This document shows positions 47,591-59,219 of a DNA stretch of 64,000 nucleotides, in pieces (within the stretch, counting starts at the first letter, position 1; each line of letters opens with the position of its first letter). The notes beneath the pieces were generated by a model. That model had not been told where the DNA came from and made no database searches. It worked only from the letters and a program-made list of their open reading frames with translations. A program made the position numbers and the translations under genes. The DNA comes from Sipunculus nudus (taxonomy: Eukaryota; Annelida; Sipuncula; Golfingiida; Sipunculidae), in assembly GCA_026874595.1 (NCBI GenBank), contig CM049313.1, positions 50,455,659-50,519,658 on the forward strand. The letters are read 5' to 3'.

Positions 47591-48570
47591 ACGAAGAAAC
47601 CAGCGTTAAGTCTATCTCTGTTAAGATTTATAAAACGTGAAGATTGCCTGTTGTTTTATAAAACGCATCCTTTTAACGTTTTTCCTCCCATGGAAAAAAG
47701 ACTTTCAAAGAATTCGGTCATTATCCGCACACCAGTGATTTAAGTGATTGGCACTCGGAGGTTGTAAGTGCAAATCTCCTGTTAACGGCTTTAGCTTTTA
47801 CATTTTCACCAAGACATCCTAAACATAACGAGTGTCCGTCAAGAATCTAGTCCCAGGCTTATTTTTAAAGACGCGAAGAAGATGAATAGATTGTAATAAG
47901 ACGATGTAAGGAAAAGAAACACATTTTTACAGTTTACCAGGGAGAAAGTCCTTATGATTTTTACCAATCTATACTTTATAATATTATTAAATCTTCTCTG
48001 TTTTGACAGTTAATACTGGAAGCGGACAGCATAACTGTTTCGAGAAACACCTGCGTTTACCTAATTTATATTGTAAACCTGAACTGCAAGGACGTTTTCT
48101 TTTATAGTCTGCTTAACAGCAGATGGCTCTCAAAGCGTGTTAGTCTTCAAAGTATGTTTATGTCTTGAAAGCATTTAGGCTATGAATGATAACTATAAGG
48201 AATATCAAAAGCCTTGGCGATTTTAAGAACCTGCTTTTTAAGAATTTATTTTTTTTCCTGTGACATGATTTCAGCTTAGTAAAACTTGACCCTGTTTTCT
48301 TATGCTTCTGTAAATTACGCAGAAACTACATATAATAAAGCTAATTAATTACGACATGGGCATAACCAGTTTCTGAACTGCATGTTAGTCAGAAGCTGCA
48401 AAGGTAAAAAGTTCCTTGCTATCTCACATAAATAAATGTGCTTTCTGATACGTATATTTTAGCTTTTATGTAAATCTGTTTCAAGTTCTTTTATCGATTA
48501 ACTGATTTGCATAAAAAAACATGTTTTGCTTTCCATACTGAACGTTAAAAATCTGATAAAATAATAAATT
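47591..48570. other. Gene-free stretch
   Basis: Would be first-intron sequence under the model at 47464. No recognisable exon. Confidence 0.4.
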
Positions 48571-48574
48571 AATG

Positions 48575-48955
48575 ATCATATTAATTTGATTTGTATTTTA
48601 TTTTTCGATTATTCAGATTCGGTTTTTTTTCCAGTCTTCCTATCGATCAATATTTTAGTAAGAATATTTAAATATACGTGCCATCTGATGCTTCAGATTA
48701 TAGATATGACTGTCCTTACTGTATTAATAGGCAGACATTATTTAATTGTTTTCAACTTATAATTATCATATTAATAGAATTTGTATTTTATTTTAAGATT
48801 ATTCAGATTTGGTCCTTGTTTTCCAATCTTCCTATCGATCAATATTTTAGTAAGCAGATTTAAATATACGTGCTATCTGATGCTTCAGATCATAGATATG
48901 ATTATACTTACTGTATTAATAGACAGACATTATTTAATTGTTTTCAACTTGCACA
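48575..48955 (+). repeat. ~190-bp tandem segmental duplication
   Basis: Copy 1 (48575-48764) and copy 2 (48765-48955) align along their length with scattered substitutions and a 2-bp length difference. Shared landmarks are ATTATTCAGATT, CTTCCTATCGATCAATATTT, CTGATGCTTCAGAT and TTTAATTGTTTTCAACTT. Both are AT-rich and carry no ORF of note. Confidence 0.9.
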
Positions 48956-49680
48956 CAAAAACTCGCCAGCATTTGATATTTCAATTTTATTTTGTTCACG
49001 TTAGAACATGAGACAGCTGGGCTTACTGCAGCAGCCACTTCTCCTCCTGATAAAACAGACAATCATTTTGGAAGGAGCGTATATACCGTAAAATGCATTT
49101 GTGACCTCACAGGTAGCTGTTAGGAGACAAATGTCTTCTACGTGTCGACATTTCTATGGCAACCTTTATATTTTACAGACAAATACGTTTTGACCACCCA
49201 TACAATTGCCATACACAAATATATCCCTTTACAAGACCATACGGACTTCAGTTAACATCACTACATGATGCTCTAAGGCTGGTTGCTGTTCGGTGAAAAT
49301 GGAGCGGCTAATGTCTAAGGCGCGATGGATTTCTTGATGTTGGCTCTCGCATACCGAGCGTGACTTTCTGCTGGTATCTGGTGTTTAAGTCGATATGCTC
49401 GCCTTAATAATCATTGATCTCACTAAATGCATGCGGAAAGTGTTCTCGTTAACCAATACATGTTACTATATAGCAAAATATCCGATAATCCCTTTTGGAT
49501 ACAATCCCATTTACACATTGCTTTTGGAAACAATCTCATTTTCAAATTGTCTATTATAGTGCTTCATCTACGGTTGGTGCCCCACAGAAAGAGCCTGCTT
49601 CGGATGAATCATTATGTATATTGTTTACACACACGCACATTAATGTGTCTTTTATGTCGAAACGATACGTACATATATAT
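48956..49680. other. Gene-free stretch
   Basis: No recognisable gene. The 154-codon ORF from 49427 runs into the microsatellite at 49691-49784 and owes its length to it. Confidence 0.45.
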
Positions 49681-49690
49681 ATATAAATAC

Positions 49691-49712
49691 AAACACACAC
49701 ACACACACACAC

Positions 49713-49784
<72 letters not shown>
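49691..49784. repeat. Compound (CA)n(TA)n microsatellite
   Basis: About 50 bp of CA repeat with one CCCT interruption runs into about 40 bp of TA repeat. Same arrangement as 2782-2851. Confidence 0.97.
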
Positions 49785-49788
<4 letters not shown>

Positions 49789-49789
49789 G

Positions 49790-52620
49790 CGAGGTTTTTG
49801 TTTGATTGACAGTCATAAGACAGCGCCTATACGTAAGTGTAAATCGGGTTTTTTAGCAATGGCTTTCTTTATAGTAGTCCATATACCTTAACAGTTCTAA
49901 TTCTGAATTTTCTTCTATGGGACAAGGAAGTCATGTGTGAATAGAAAACCATTAGAAGCGGAGAGTATTAAATAGCCTTCCCGATTTAACACTCTTTCCC
50001 AGTGTATGTATTTTTAAATGTTTTAACACGTTTTTTCGGAAGTGAAACATTTTCCGCCTCCTCTGTCCCTCCTGGTGAGGAATATGAATTTAGTCGATCT
50101 CCGAGGCCCTCCTGCCACACTAAAGATATTTACCTTTACTTCGATACGTCCAAAACTATTAGACACAATTAGGAACAAACTGGAAGCAGGACCATTAATT
50201 CTGATTACTACAGATATCAAAGAGGCTCCAGGATGCCTCTCTCGCGAACCCCTTTCAGATGTTCCGCACCCTGGTCGTTACGGGAAGACGTTCTGGCATT
50301 TACAACGTCACATAAAGACATGGCAACTGAGATTTAAAATACCAAAGAGAGATGCAGCACCTTAGTCCCGCCAAGAAGATGACACACCGTGTCTTGTTTC
50401 GGCGTGCTTCTGTAGATTTATGAGGATGGACTTGCGGTAGGTATTTTCGCGCGCCTTCTGGATGAAGAAATAGAACCTCTCGGTTTTAATTGGCGTCCGC
50501 TGCGCTCCTAGGGATCATGTTGCGCTGTTCCCGCTTGGGCGCCGGCTATCGGGCCCCGCTCCGGAATCTTGCGAGTGCTCCTAGAGTAGGCTGTCTGTTT
50601 GGTATTCACGCCCCTTGTACAGATATATTTCTGACCTGTCCCCTTTGTTTATGGACACCACATGGCCAATAGAAAGGGTTCCAGTATAAACATACTCTAA
50701 GTAGCTCACTCTGGCGGTAGGTCTGATAAATCTCTCTAATAACCTATGGATGTGTATTACTTCAGTATGTTGGGCCTGTCTTTTGAATTAATGCATCTGC
50801 TTTATGGATTCTTCATCGCTCTTCAAGGGATCAGGCATGATGGGCCATGAATCCATTTCTAAGTAAAATCTGGATACCAGGATCAGGTTAGTTCGCTTAA
50901 ATCTTCATTTACAGTCATCCCTATGTAAGGTAAATTTTGCCATTCTGATAAATCAAGGGTTTTCTTAGAAATAAACTAGGTTGTCCGACAGGGTTGGCTA
51001 AGATTAAGAGTAATTCTCTATTATGACAATTCCCAAAGGAATGGTGCGTAGTTTATAGTGATGATTATAGGCGTAGGATTTAATAGCTTTGGTTAAGTTG
51101 AAGGCGATTGAGCTGTATGTTCCTGGTCAAATGTCACTTGCGGTTAGCAATGAAAACTGTAAAATCTCGAAGGATCGAACCGCACAGACTGATGGGGCTG
51201 CGATAGACACTTCGCGAGGAAATATCAACTACGTCAGAATTTACTAGGAAATATGAAAAATGACCACCTCAGACATTGTTCCCGACCTTTCAGGATCAAA
51301 AATGTACATTAACATAGAATAGTTACGTGACAAAGGTTAAGTTCCACCACCGTCGATCATAATTTAGATGTTCATCTAGAAATAAGGTAAATCTGCCTTA
51401 TGTCTATGCTTGTTTCCCTGAAATAAGTCAAGTCTTATTTTCTAAATATAAGGTCCTTGTATAAATCATGACACATTTGATCATTATTGCTGATGGCCAG
51501 GAGCTCTAGTAAGTTAACTACTGAATCTGCAGGGCTCTCGCTGTTTGATCGTTAATGTATGACTCGTCAACTAGTCCGATCTCAAGCTGAATGTCTCATA
51601 GTATCATTAATCTTCTTCAGAACACAATGGCATCCTTCAGACTGAAAGGGCTTGCGGGCATTGGAATGAATAATAAAGTAAAGAATAAAATAAATATATA
51701 AAGAACATACCAATACCGGGGTACCGTGGATCGACTGAGTTAATAGCGTCATATAATTAACCGATCTCACAGAATCGATGAATTTGGAATTTAGGAATTT
51801 ATTTTATACCAGCAGACTGTGTACCCGCCCATGCTACACGCAGTAATCTAATTTCCCGCGTCAAGACGCAGCGAAATGAGATATCATTTTAATAACATCC
51901 GCGGGCCCCCTTCAACCATCAAATTAAACTTTATTTGGTCATAGCAGTCCCTCGACGATACTTCACAAACGCCAGCCCCTTACGCACCTAAAGACTGGTT
52001 CTAAGATAATAGGGTCTGTATTTTACTTAAACTCGCACCTGTCATAATGTTCCCCTTCCGTTCAACTACGTGCGTCACAGCCCTAAATTACCGGATTTCA
52101 ATTTCCAGTCATAATATATAGTCAGAATATATCCAACTGCTCTGGTTTAATTTCATTCTGATTCTCTTCTTATTGGCAGTCATTACATTTATTAATTTTG
52201 CATAACCAAATGAATGCTTGCACAAAGCCATTACAATTTTGTCGTCTCTGTTTTAGTTCTGGAGTATTGTACTAAAAATGTCTGGAACAAAATCATACAG
52301 TCCAGGTTTGGAGAATCAAATCCGTAATAAATAAAGCAGTGATGTAATAATTCGATCCATAATGAAGACTTTGGATTCAATCTATTCGGAAACATTTCCT
52401 ACAAGGAGTTCTACCTCTTTACTGGTACAATATCTTTGCAGTACAAGCCTGTAGCGGAGTTCAAATTCTTTCTACATGAGCTCTATGGAAGGAACATGGC
52501 ACATTCAAATTAATGTCACGGTATAAAAGAAATCAGCAACATCATTAACGTGAAGCAATGGAAAAATTCCTCCTCAGACTATATTGTACTCACGTAAGAA
52601 AGGTGAACCTGACTGTGCAG
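49790..52620. other. Gene-free stretch
   Basis: No recognisable gene. A 107-codon plus-strand ORF (50042-50365) and a GC-richer patch at 50440-50600 stand out from the background but match nothing I know. Confidence 0.45.
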
Positions 52621-52624
52621 ACAG

Positions 52625-52820
52625 GTTTCAAGGGCGGATCCAGGATTTAGAAAAAGGAGGAGTCCAACCCAGGACGACTAATGATAAAACCTAAAAAAGG
52701 GCCAAGCTGTGGAAAAGAGAGGGGGGGGGGACACAGGCAGTAAAAATTGGCCTTAAACCCTTAAAAAAGGTTCCGGTGACGGAAAAAGGTGACGTAGGTT
52801 CCGGGCCCCCTGTGTGATGC
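52625..52820. mobile_element. Possible hAT-like MITE remnant
   Basis: CAAGGGCGGATCCAGGATTT resembles the CAGGGGCGGATCC termini of widespread animal hAT-like MITEs. The segment includes a G-run (52721-52730) and ends in GTTCCGGGCCCCCTG. The right end does not mirror the left well, so it may be truncated. Confidence 0.35.
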
Positions 52821-52829
52821 TTTGGTCCA

Positions 52830-55790
52830 ATCGCACTATAAAAGATTAATTCAAGATTGAAGAAAATAATGTTTCTCGAAGCAGTTATTCTAATGTAACC
52901 TTTTAAAGGTTATTATCACTTTATTTACTCGTCTTCGGTGAATTGAAACCTCCAACTTTAAACTTTTTTTTGTCTCTTGCGGTATTTCTTCCTGATTTGT
53001 CAGTGCTAGCAGGTTGTTTGTCCTCGTCGCCAGTTTTGAGGTAACAACCATGTCGGGAGGTGGTCCTACTTCAATCATTTAAACGAATCCACACCTCCCC
53101 GTTGGGCCGTTAAGGCCTGAGAGACCGCCACCGTTTACTCACTGTCATGTGCCGACTCTACGTGGCCGGATTAAAAATTGTCAGTGGAGACGGAGATTTA
53201 TAAGCCAGTGTGCTTGTGTGACAGTGGACGGTGACAAAATGTCCGCACAAGCACTAGATGATTAAGATCTACTCTGCATTACCAGAATGTCACTCTAGGG
53301 GGCGGGGGTGCGCTTGGGTACTGATGGAATGAATCCTAATCGCCAGGTGCGGGAATCGACAAAACTCGGCAATAAAATGATATGAACGTTATAAGAAGAC
53401 ATCATTTATGTTTATAAGCATAGGTTAATTTCACCCATCCGGCAATTAAAAGAGAACTGGTGGGGCGACAGGAAGGAACAATTATGCCTCCCTTTGTCGC
53501 GCCGCTTTTTTATAACCAGCGCTTGCTTCTTAAGATAAAATCCAACTCAGCAGTCAGTGATAGGTACCGGACTTTTTACGCGCTGATAGGCTACCCCGTT
53601 CACATCAGGACACCTGGCCCTGACAGATAAAAGGCCCAATTAGCCTCCCTGACACTTTTTGGAATGCCTTGCCGGTCCTTCTCTTGACAAGATGAGATGG
53701 ATTTGTAGAAGCCAATTTGTGCCTCAGGCGAAGAACATTGTTGTTTTACACGTGCGATCGATGAGCATAGCCCTGAAACCGTCAGTTCCACGTCTTGGAC
53801 ACAGTGTGAAGGTAAATACCCCGTCCGTAATGTGCCACAATGATTCTCAGCGTCGCATGGATGGAATTAATCTCACTCTAAAATGAATAGACAAAATACC
53901 TTAGGGGATCGCGCGCTAAAAAGTACGCACGTCCGGAGTAAACCAATGAAAAACAACACACACGAACAAAAACGGCTTAAAGAAACGGTCCCATTAGTAC
54001 AGCCCGACGGCTCAAACTGTGTTAAAGCCCTACCGTGGGAACTAAATGCCTACACCGAGAGGTTGGGCTGTATAAATTGGTTTGACCCTATTATCAGAAA
54101 GGGATTAAGCTCCCCAAGATACAGCAACAGGGACTAAAACATTAGACGAAATAAACATTCTTTTATTCCTTCCCCTAAAGGTTCATTGTGAACATGTGTC
54201 GATCCAGACCAGTTGTTATATCTGTAATGATCTTATTTTCTTACATTTAATCAACTTGAGAGTTCCGTAAAAAGGTATTTATTGAGAAATTTCTTTCTTT
54301 TAAAAAATATATATATATTTTCTGAAAAAAACGTTAAAGAATCTTCCCATGCTTTGTTTAAATAAGTCTTTACTTGACTTAATTGTCACACGGCTGGATT
54401 GCTCTGACTGCTACTGGTGCCATTGAAATCCCTCCCAGGCAGAAACAGTGCTGATATGAGCATAATTTTCATCGTCCCCATGTGCAAGTGGGAAATGTTT
54501 CTCTCATCAAGGCATTGACACTGGACGGACATGACATAATCTTTGTGGATCCCGCAATTGAGAGTCCTCGTGTACTGTATCATTATGACAGCTTTATTTC
54601 TTGGGACAATGAGCACAAGTTTTTGTTCATCAGAAAAGACCTGTTCCTTGCAAAAATGATTGATTATTCTCATGTCATTTAATATTCAAAAGTTCCATCA
54701 GTATCACACATTTATTCTTAATTTAACAGCGAAATTACGCTTCTTTTGGTTTTGAATTTTTGCCAAATTGACTGCTGGTGATTAAATATGTCGAGCGTAA
54801 ACAAGATCCCGGTCGACTAAATAACTGTAAACATCTCCAGGTTGATGAGACGGTGTTCGTTATGTTCCCTCTTTTTCATCCGCCGGGGAACTTGCATATC
54901 TGATTCTGTCTGTTGGCTCTTTACAAAATGACGGGAATGTGTACCTATCGCTAGACAGTGTTCATTTGTTAAACTGGTAGCTGAAAGATTCAAAGTATTT
55001 AATTTTAAATTCTTAAGAATATAAACCGATTACAATACATCAGATCAAGGAATTACAATATCTTGAACGTGGCCATTGGTAAAGGTTGTAGTGACATGTC
55101 CAAGATCGATCATTTTTACTGGTTCTCCGGTTTTCTTCGTGTCTAGAGATTTCTGAAGTTTATGAGAACCAAAGTGTCTGGGAGTAGTTTTTAATAACTA
55201 TTTGTATGATTTATTTAAAATAAATACGATTTAAAAGTTAATATCTCCGACACTTTGCTTATAATCACTTTCAATTTATCCTTCTTGGCCGGCTTCCACT
55301 CCATTACAGTTGTCAACACGTGGTATGAAAATGAAAACCTTACAATTAGCAAAGAGGTTATGAAACTACAACTGGGGTTATCTTGATGAATAATCCAATA
55401 TATTGAGCAAGATCAATATTGATCCCAAATTTAGATACCCCACATTTTTATCATCGCAAATACTTGAATAATCACGTAAACGCAGGAGAACGGGGTGTGG
55501 TTATCGATCGATAGCTGTTAAAATATAAGAAACAAGAATTCATTTATAATGCGATTTGCTGGAAGAGTGTTTAGGGGTAGAGTCCATCTTGTGCTCCTAA
55601 TATCGCCCATCCGTTGAAACCATTGTGTCCAGTGGCTGGAGGGTATATCTAGGGTTACACAAGCCGTTGGCATATGAATGTTTGTATATCGAACACTGGG
55701 ACCACGCGTAAAACCATTTTGTTTCATTTGTGTGACCAATACTTTGTGGTCTACACAGCAAACCAATACTCTGATTTCCTTTAATCTACC
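52830..55790. other. Gene-free stretch with some non-repetitive moderate-GC blocks
   Basis: Largely unique sequence. Blocks around 53090-53300 and 53400-53960 are less AT-biased and free of repeats, and are candidates for conserved noncoding DNA. Two plus-strand ORFs overlap at 53883 (75 and 84 codons), and a 66-codon frame ends at 54682. None resembles a known family. Confidence 0.4.
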
Positions 55791-55792
55791 AG

Positions 55793-56005
55793 CTTTTAGC
55801 AATCTTTGTGGCTGGTCCATCAGCAACGGAAACTACGTTCAGGAAAATCTATGCCACAAGCTATGATAGTACTGTTTCAGCTCGTTGCTACTGTCCCGTC
55901 CGTTCCACAAGTGGGGTTATGGTCCATTTTCATTTGATTTATTCCTTCCCGGACAATATCCTTGTCATACAGCCTACCGACCTTCCTAGACCGGTGTCTA
56001 CATTT
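55793..56005 (+). CDS. Weak candidate internal coding exon, possibly SEA-like
   Basis: An open frame of exactly 71 codons lies between a plausible acceptor (pyrimidine-rich tract ending CTACCAG at 55792) and a plausible donor TTT|GTACGT (GT at 56006). The frame holds FRKIYATSYDSTVSARCYC followed by PVRSTSGVMVHFHLIYSFPD. The pattern of a Ser/Gly-rich turn followed by an alternating hydrophobic strand (GVMVHFHLIY) faintly recalls the C-terminal half of SEA domains in membrane proteases and mucins. The opposite strand also has a 102-codon ORF here. I cannot identify flanking exons. Confidence 0.18.
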
Positions 56006-56370
56006 GTACGTTGTTCCAAGTTGATTTGATACTCACATATATTAGCATATACCAGGTAAGCGCTATGCATATATGGATATGTTTTTTTTTAGATCATAAC
56101 TACATATAAAGTCATTGATATATCAGTGCAAATAAGTAAATAAATATTAAGAGTTAATATTTATATGTAATAATAGGGAAAAAACACGTTTCATTTTGTA
56201 TACAGACATATTTCAAGAGACAGAAGTATTTTAAATGTGTTCTGGGGGATAGGGCAAAAGTATGACCTATATAAGATGAAGATATATAAGATTGATCTAT
56301 TATTTATTTGTCCTCCTCCTGAATATCATTTAAATATTTAGAGTTAGGCACAGGCCAATGGCCTATACTT

Positions 56371-56612
56371 TCGATAAGATACTAGTCAGTAATGATAAGG
56401 TATTAGGTGCGCTGCTTATCAGAGGCTTCTACCAGCAGACACACGGGTCTGGTGTGGTCAGGAAGTGGAATAAGGGATTAAGTCTTCTGACGAGGTGATA
56501 AAAGTGAAAACTCCCGGCACTCAGCCCGAGGCTGGTGCATCTAACATCTAAAGCCCACAGGCGCATCATTGCAATATCACATTATCCTGGCTAAAATGAC
56601 CTGATTTATCTA
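56371..56612. promoter_or_regulatory. GATA-motif cluster, enhancer candidate
   Basis: GATAAG or its complement occurs at about 56373, 56394 and 56415 (CTTATCAG), with related GATAA sites at about 56497, 56583 and 56606. That is six in about 240 bp of otherwise unique, moderate-GC sequence. Such clustering can arise by chance in AT-rich DNA, so this is a hypothesis. Confidence 0.25.
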
Positions 56613-57630
56613 TGACTTAGGATATTGGATTAGGTTTGTAATTACACTTACGTCTCGGCTAACATTACGGCGCACGGGACCAGACGAGTCCTCGGGACCT
56701 GCCCGCTGGGGTGGCGTTAGTAACCGGGTCTGGACTTCCGGCGAGTGCGGAGAGTTAAGTATATTGGACAAGAGTCATTTTAAGTTCATCCCTTGCTCGA
56801 TTGTAACTTCAGGCTGCCATATGAAACACCACTAAAGAGAGACGGACCCTCGAATCGCTCCTCATTACTTTATAAAAGACCATAAATTTGAATTTCGGAA
56901 TATCGAACCTTTCATGCATAACCGCAGCTCAAACCCCGAACAAACGTATTGAATATATACCGCACTGGTTGAATTTATATTTACCAAATATAAAATACTC
57001 TCAGAATTCGCTAATACCCTTGAAATGTGCCCATATTTTATACAGCGCCGACAAAAACATCCTGAAAAAATATGGAGCGAAATGAACAATTTTTTATAAA
57101 AAAAATTGTGATCGTATATGGTATCGATAATTTTTACTATTACTATAATTATTATTTTTTATTATTATATTCATTATTATTATTATTACAATAATGATAA
57201 AAATTGTCATCTTCATAATAATTGATTTTTCTGTTACTGACATAAGTTTCGTATTTATACATAGACAACAATCACATCATAAATATTTAAGCTTTGGCAT
57301 GAAGCCCACGTTCTTTGTTTATATTATGGACTGATACCGTCTCTGTTATAATCCCTCGTCATCGTTTTGAGGCCGGGGAGTAACATTATGCGCAAATGAT
57401 TCTATTATTTATGTCTGATTCTTTGGGATCGCTGTCCATTTTCATTCCCTTTGGGTTTAGGACTGCCTGGGTTTAGGACTGCCTGTAACTAAACACCGGC
57501 TTTGTCAATGGCTATGGCTATGGTCATGGATACAGTAAGCATATGTTAGGTATGATTTAATGGTGGTAACAGCCGAGACAACAATAACAATGTTCGCGAA
57601 CACCAAAGTCACGCTAAGTCAAAGTTAACC
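56613..57630. other. Gene-free stretch
   Basis: Includes a GC-richer patch at 56660-56760 and an ATT-rich low-complexity tract at 57130-57200. An exact 16-bp duplication (GGGTTTAGGACTGCCT) lies at 57453-57484. No gene. Confidence 0.5.
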
Positions 57631-57634
57631 TGGT

Positions 57635-58040
57635 CGGTATGGTACGGTCGATAGCAGCCATTGTCTGTTCGGCGTGGTCAGTCAAACACCCGCAGCCCTC
57701 CCTAGGTACCTCTGACTGGCTGACAGCCATTCCCCGTGTTTGCCTTCAACGCCTTTCTCTAATTAAACTCTGGCGCGGCACGCAGTCCCGCGCTGTTACA
57801 TTCGTTGGCAACACTTCCGGTGCGGAACGTCAAACAGCCGACACTGCACATACCTCCCTTGTACATTTCATGCAGCAGACGGCGTTGTGTGGTCTGTCGC
57901 CCCGTCACGCCCAGTTCCCGCTTTGCGTTCCCGCGGCGGCCACATGCAGGTGTGACATGGGAAAACTAGGTACACGTGTTAAGATCATGTCCAAGCCGCC
58001 TGAAAGCATGTTTTTCTTGAACTTCCGCAATATTCCGTAA
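57635..58040. other. GC-rich island of unknown role
   Basis: The most sustained GC-rich stretch in the window, with many CpG dinucleotides between about 57640 and 57970. A 133-codon plus-strand ORF covers it (57639-58040) but shows no domain or signal I recognise, and could be open only because GC-rich DNA has few stops. It could be a CpG-rich regulatory island or an unrecognised exon. Confidence 0.3.
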
Positions 58041-58360
58041 TTGAGTGAAGAAATTCTAGGGCACCAACACATTTAAGGTCAGTCAAGTCAATATTGTCAA
58101 GTTAAGTTTTTGTACAATACACAAGGTTATATTCAGAATAAAAAATAGAAAACATAGAAAAAACATAAGTCGCCTAGGTTTACATTATGTTTCTTTAATG
58201 CACACCTTCTCCTGCAGAAAACATTTTATAGATCTATCTTGTTTTTCCCCCTCAAGAGTTCGATGATAACCAAGAAACTGAAGATAATGAATCAAATGTT
58301 TGAGGTGGGAACTTTATCATTACCGCCACCTAGTTCACAAAAAAGTTGGGATAATAAATC
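58041..58360. other. Gene-free stretch
   Basis: AT-rich sequence, nothing recognised. Confidence 0.5.
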
Positions 58361-58364
58361 TTGT

Positions 58365-58460
58365 TCTGATAGCAGAAAGCTCTTAACAGGCGGCGTCTTA
58401 TACGGCTTGCATATATAAGGGGACCGAACTGTCTCGCAAGTGAAGCTTGCATTCTAGCAA
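58365..58460 (+). mobile_element. Third tRNA-like repeat family, copy 1
   Basis: ATAGCAGAAAGCTCTTAA and then GACCGAACTGTCTCGCAAG and TGAAGCTTG match, in order, the sequence at 62885-62965. Box B is degraded here. Confidence 0.5.
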
Positions 58461-58601
58461 AGCGGTAGGGACGCGGGACATCTGCGCCAACACAGGCGTA
58501 CGAATTGCTATAAGTGTAGATTTCGGTTCAGTGTGTTTCTTTTCTTGGTATTTCCTTATAACTATTACTTATCTAACATCATCCTAGCGTTTCTCGCACT
58601 A

Positions 58602-59039
58602 TATGGTCCATCTCTTTGTTATTTACTTTATACTCTGGATAGGCAGGCACGATGACCCGTTGTTAAGTCCGACAGCCATGTGTTCAGGATCAGTAATCAC
58701 AGGATTCCCTCCGTATCAGCATTATGACAGGATTTTAATAATCTCTCTAGGTCTTTTTCTGTCTAATGACAACGATTCTTTGCACAAATAGCCAAAATAA
58801 CATGCCATCAGCAGGTGCTAAAGTTGAGCATGTCTGATTCTGTTACGAAAGGACGAAACCACCAAGGACTCGCTTTCGATTGGTTGATATATGATGGTGA
58901 CATCGCTGACTGTTCAGCCAATCGCTCGAGTATTTCGAATTTAGCCGGTAGTCGATGTGACATGACTGTCGGCCTTGACAACGGGCATCTTCCCTGCCTA
59001 TTCCAAATATTAGGTAACTAAAAAAAGAGATGGACCATA
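58602..59039. mobile_element. TA-flanked MITE with 16-bp TIRs
   Basis: TATGGTCCATCTCTTT at 58602-58617 is mirrored by its exact reverse complement, AAAGAGATGGACCATA, at 59024-59039. TA flanks both sides (58600-58601 and 59040-59041), consistent with TA target duplication as in Tc1/mariner-type MITEs. The 438-bp interior has no transposase. The ORFs at 58603 and 58815 lie inside it and are incidental. Confidence 0.75.
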
Positions 59040-59124
59040 TACTGTGAAAAACACAAGAAACGTGTCAGATGAGTAATAGTTATATGGAAATGAACATTGA
59101 AAAGTGACAAATTCAACTGAATTC

Positions 59125-59215
59125 TATACTAATAGCGATTCAGGCGCCTGTGGCGCCATCCACATGAGTTCGAATCTGAGATCAACCAAATATTATTCCC
59201 TGAGCAAAATGTTTA
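59125..59215 (+). mobile_element. Third tRNA-like repeat family, copy 2
   Basis: Contains GCGATTCAGGCGCCTG and a box-B-like GAGTTCGAATC (59166-59176), followed by TATTATTCCCTGAGCAAAAT. The tail matches TTTCGCCTGAGCAATTTG at 62991-63009. Confidence 0.45.
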
Positions 59216-59219
59216 CGTA

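Noticed and set aside
53659..54137. Two ORFs overlapping by ATGA-like spacing, as in a bacterial operon
   Set aside because: The genomic context is clearly eukaryotic, there are no ribosome-binding features and neither product is recognisable. The overlap is coincidental.
54455..54685. Plus-strand frame ending at 54682 that reads somewhat protein-like
   Set aside because: Its only in-frame initiator near the start is GTG, the opposite strand is equally open, and no homologous family or reliable splice acceptor could be recognised.
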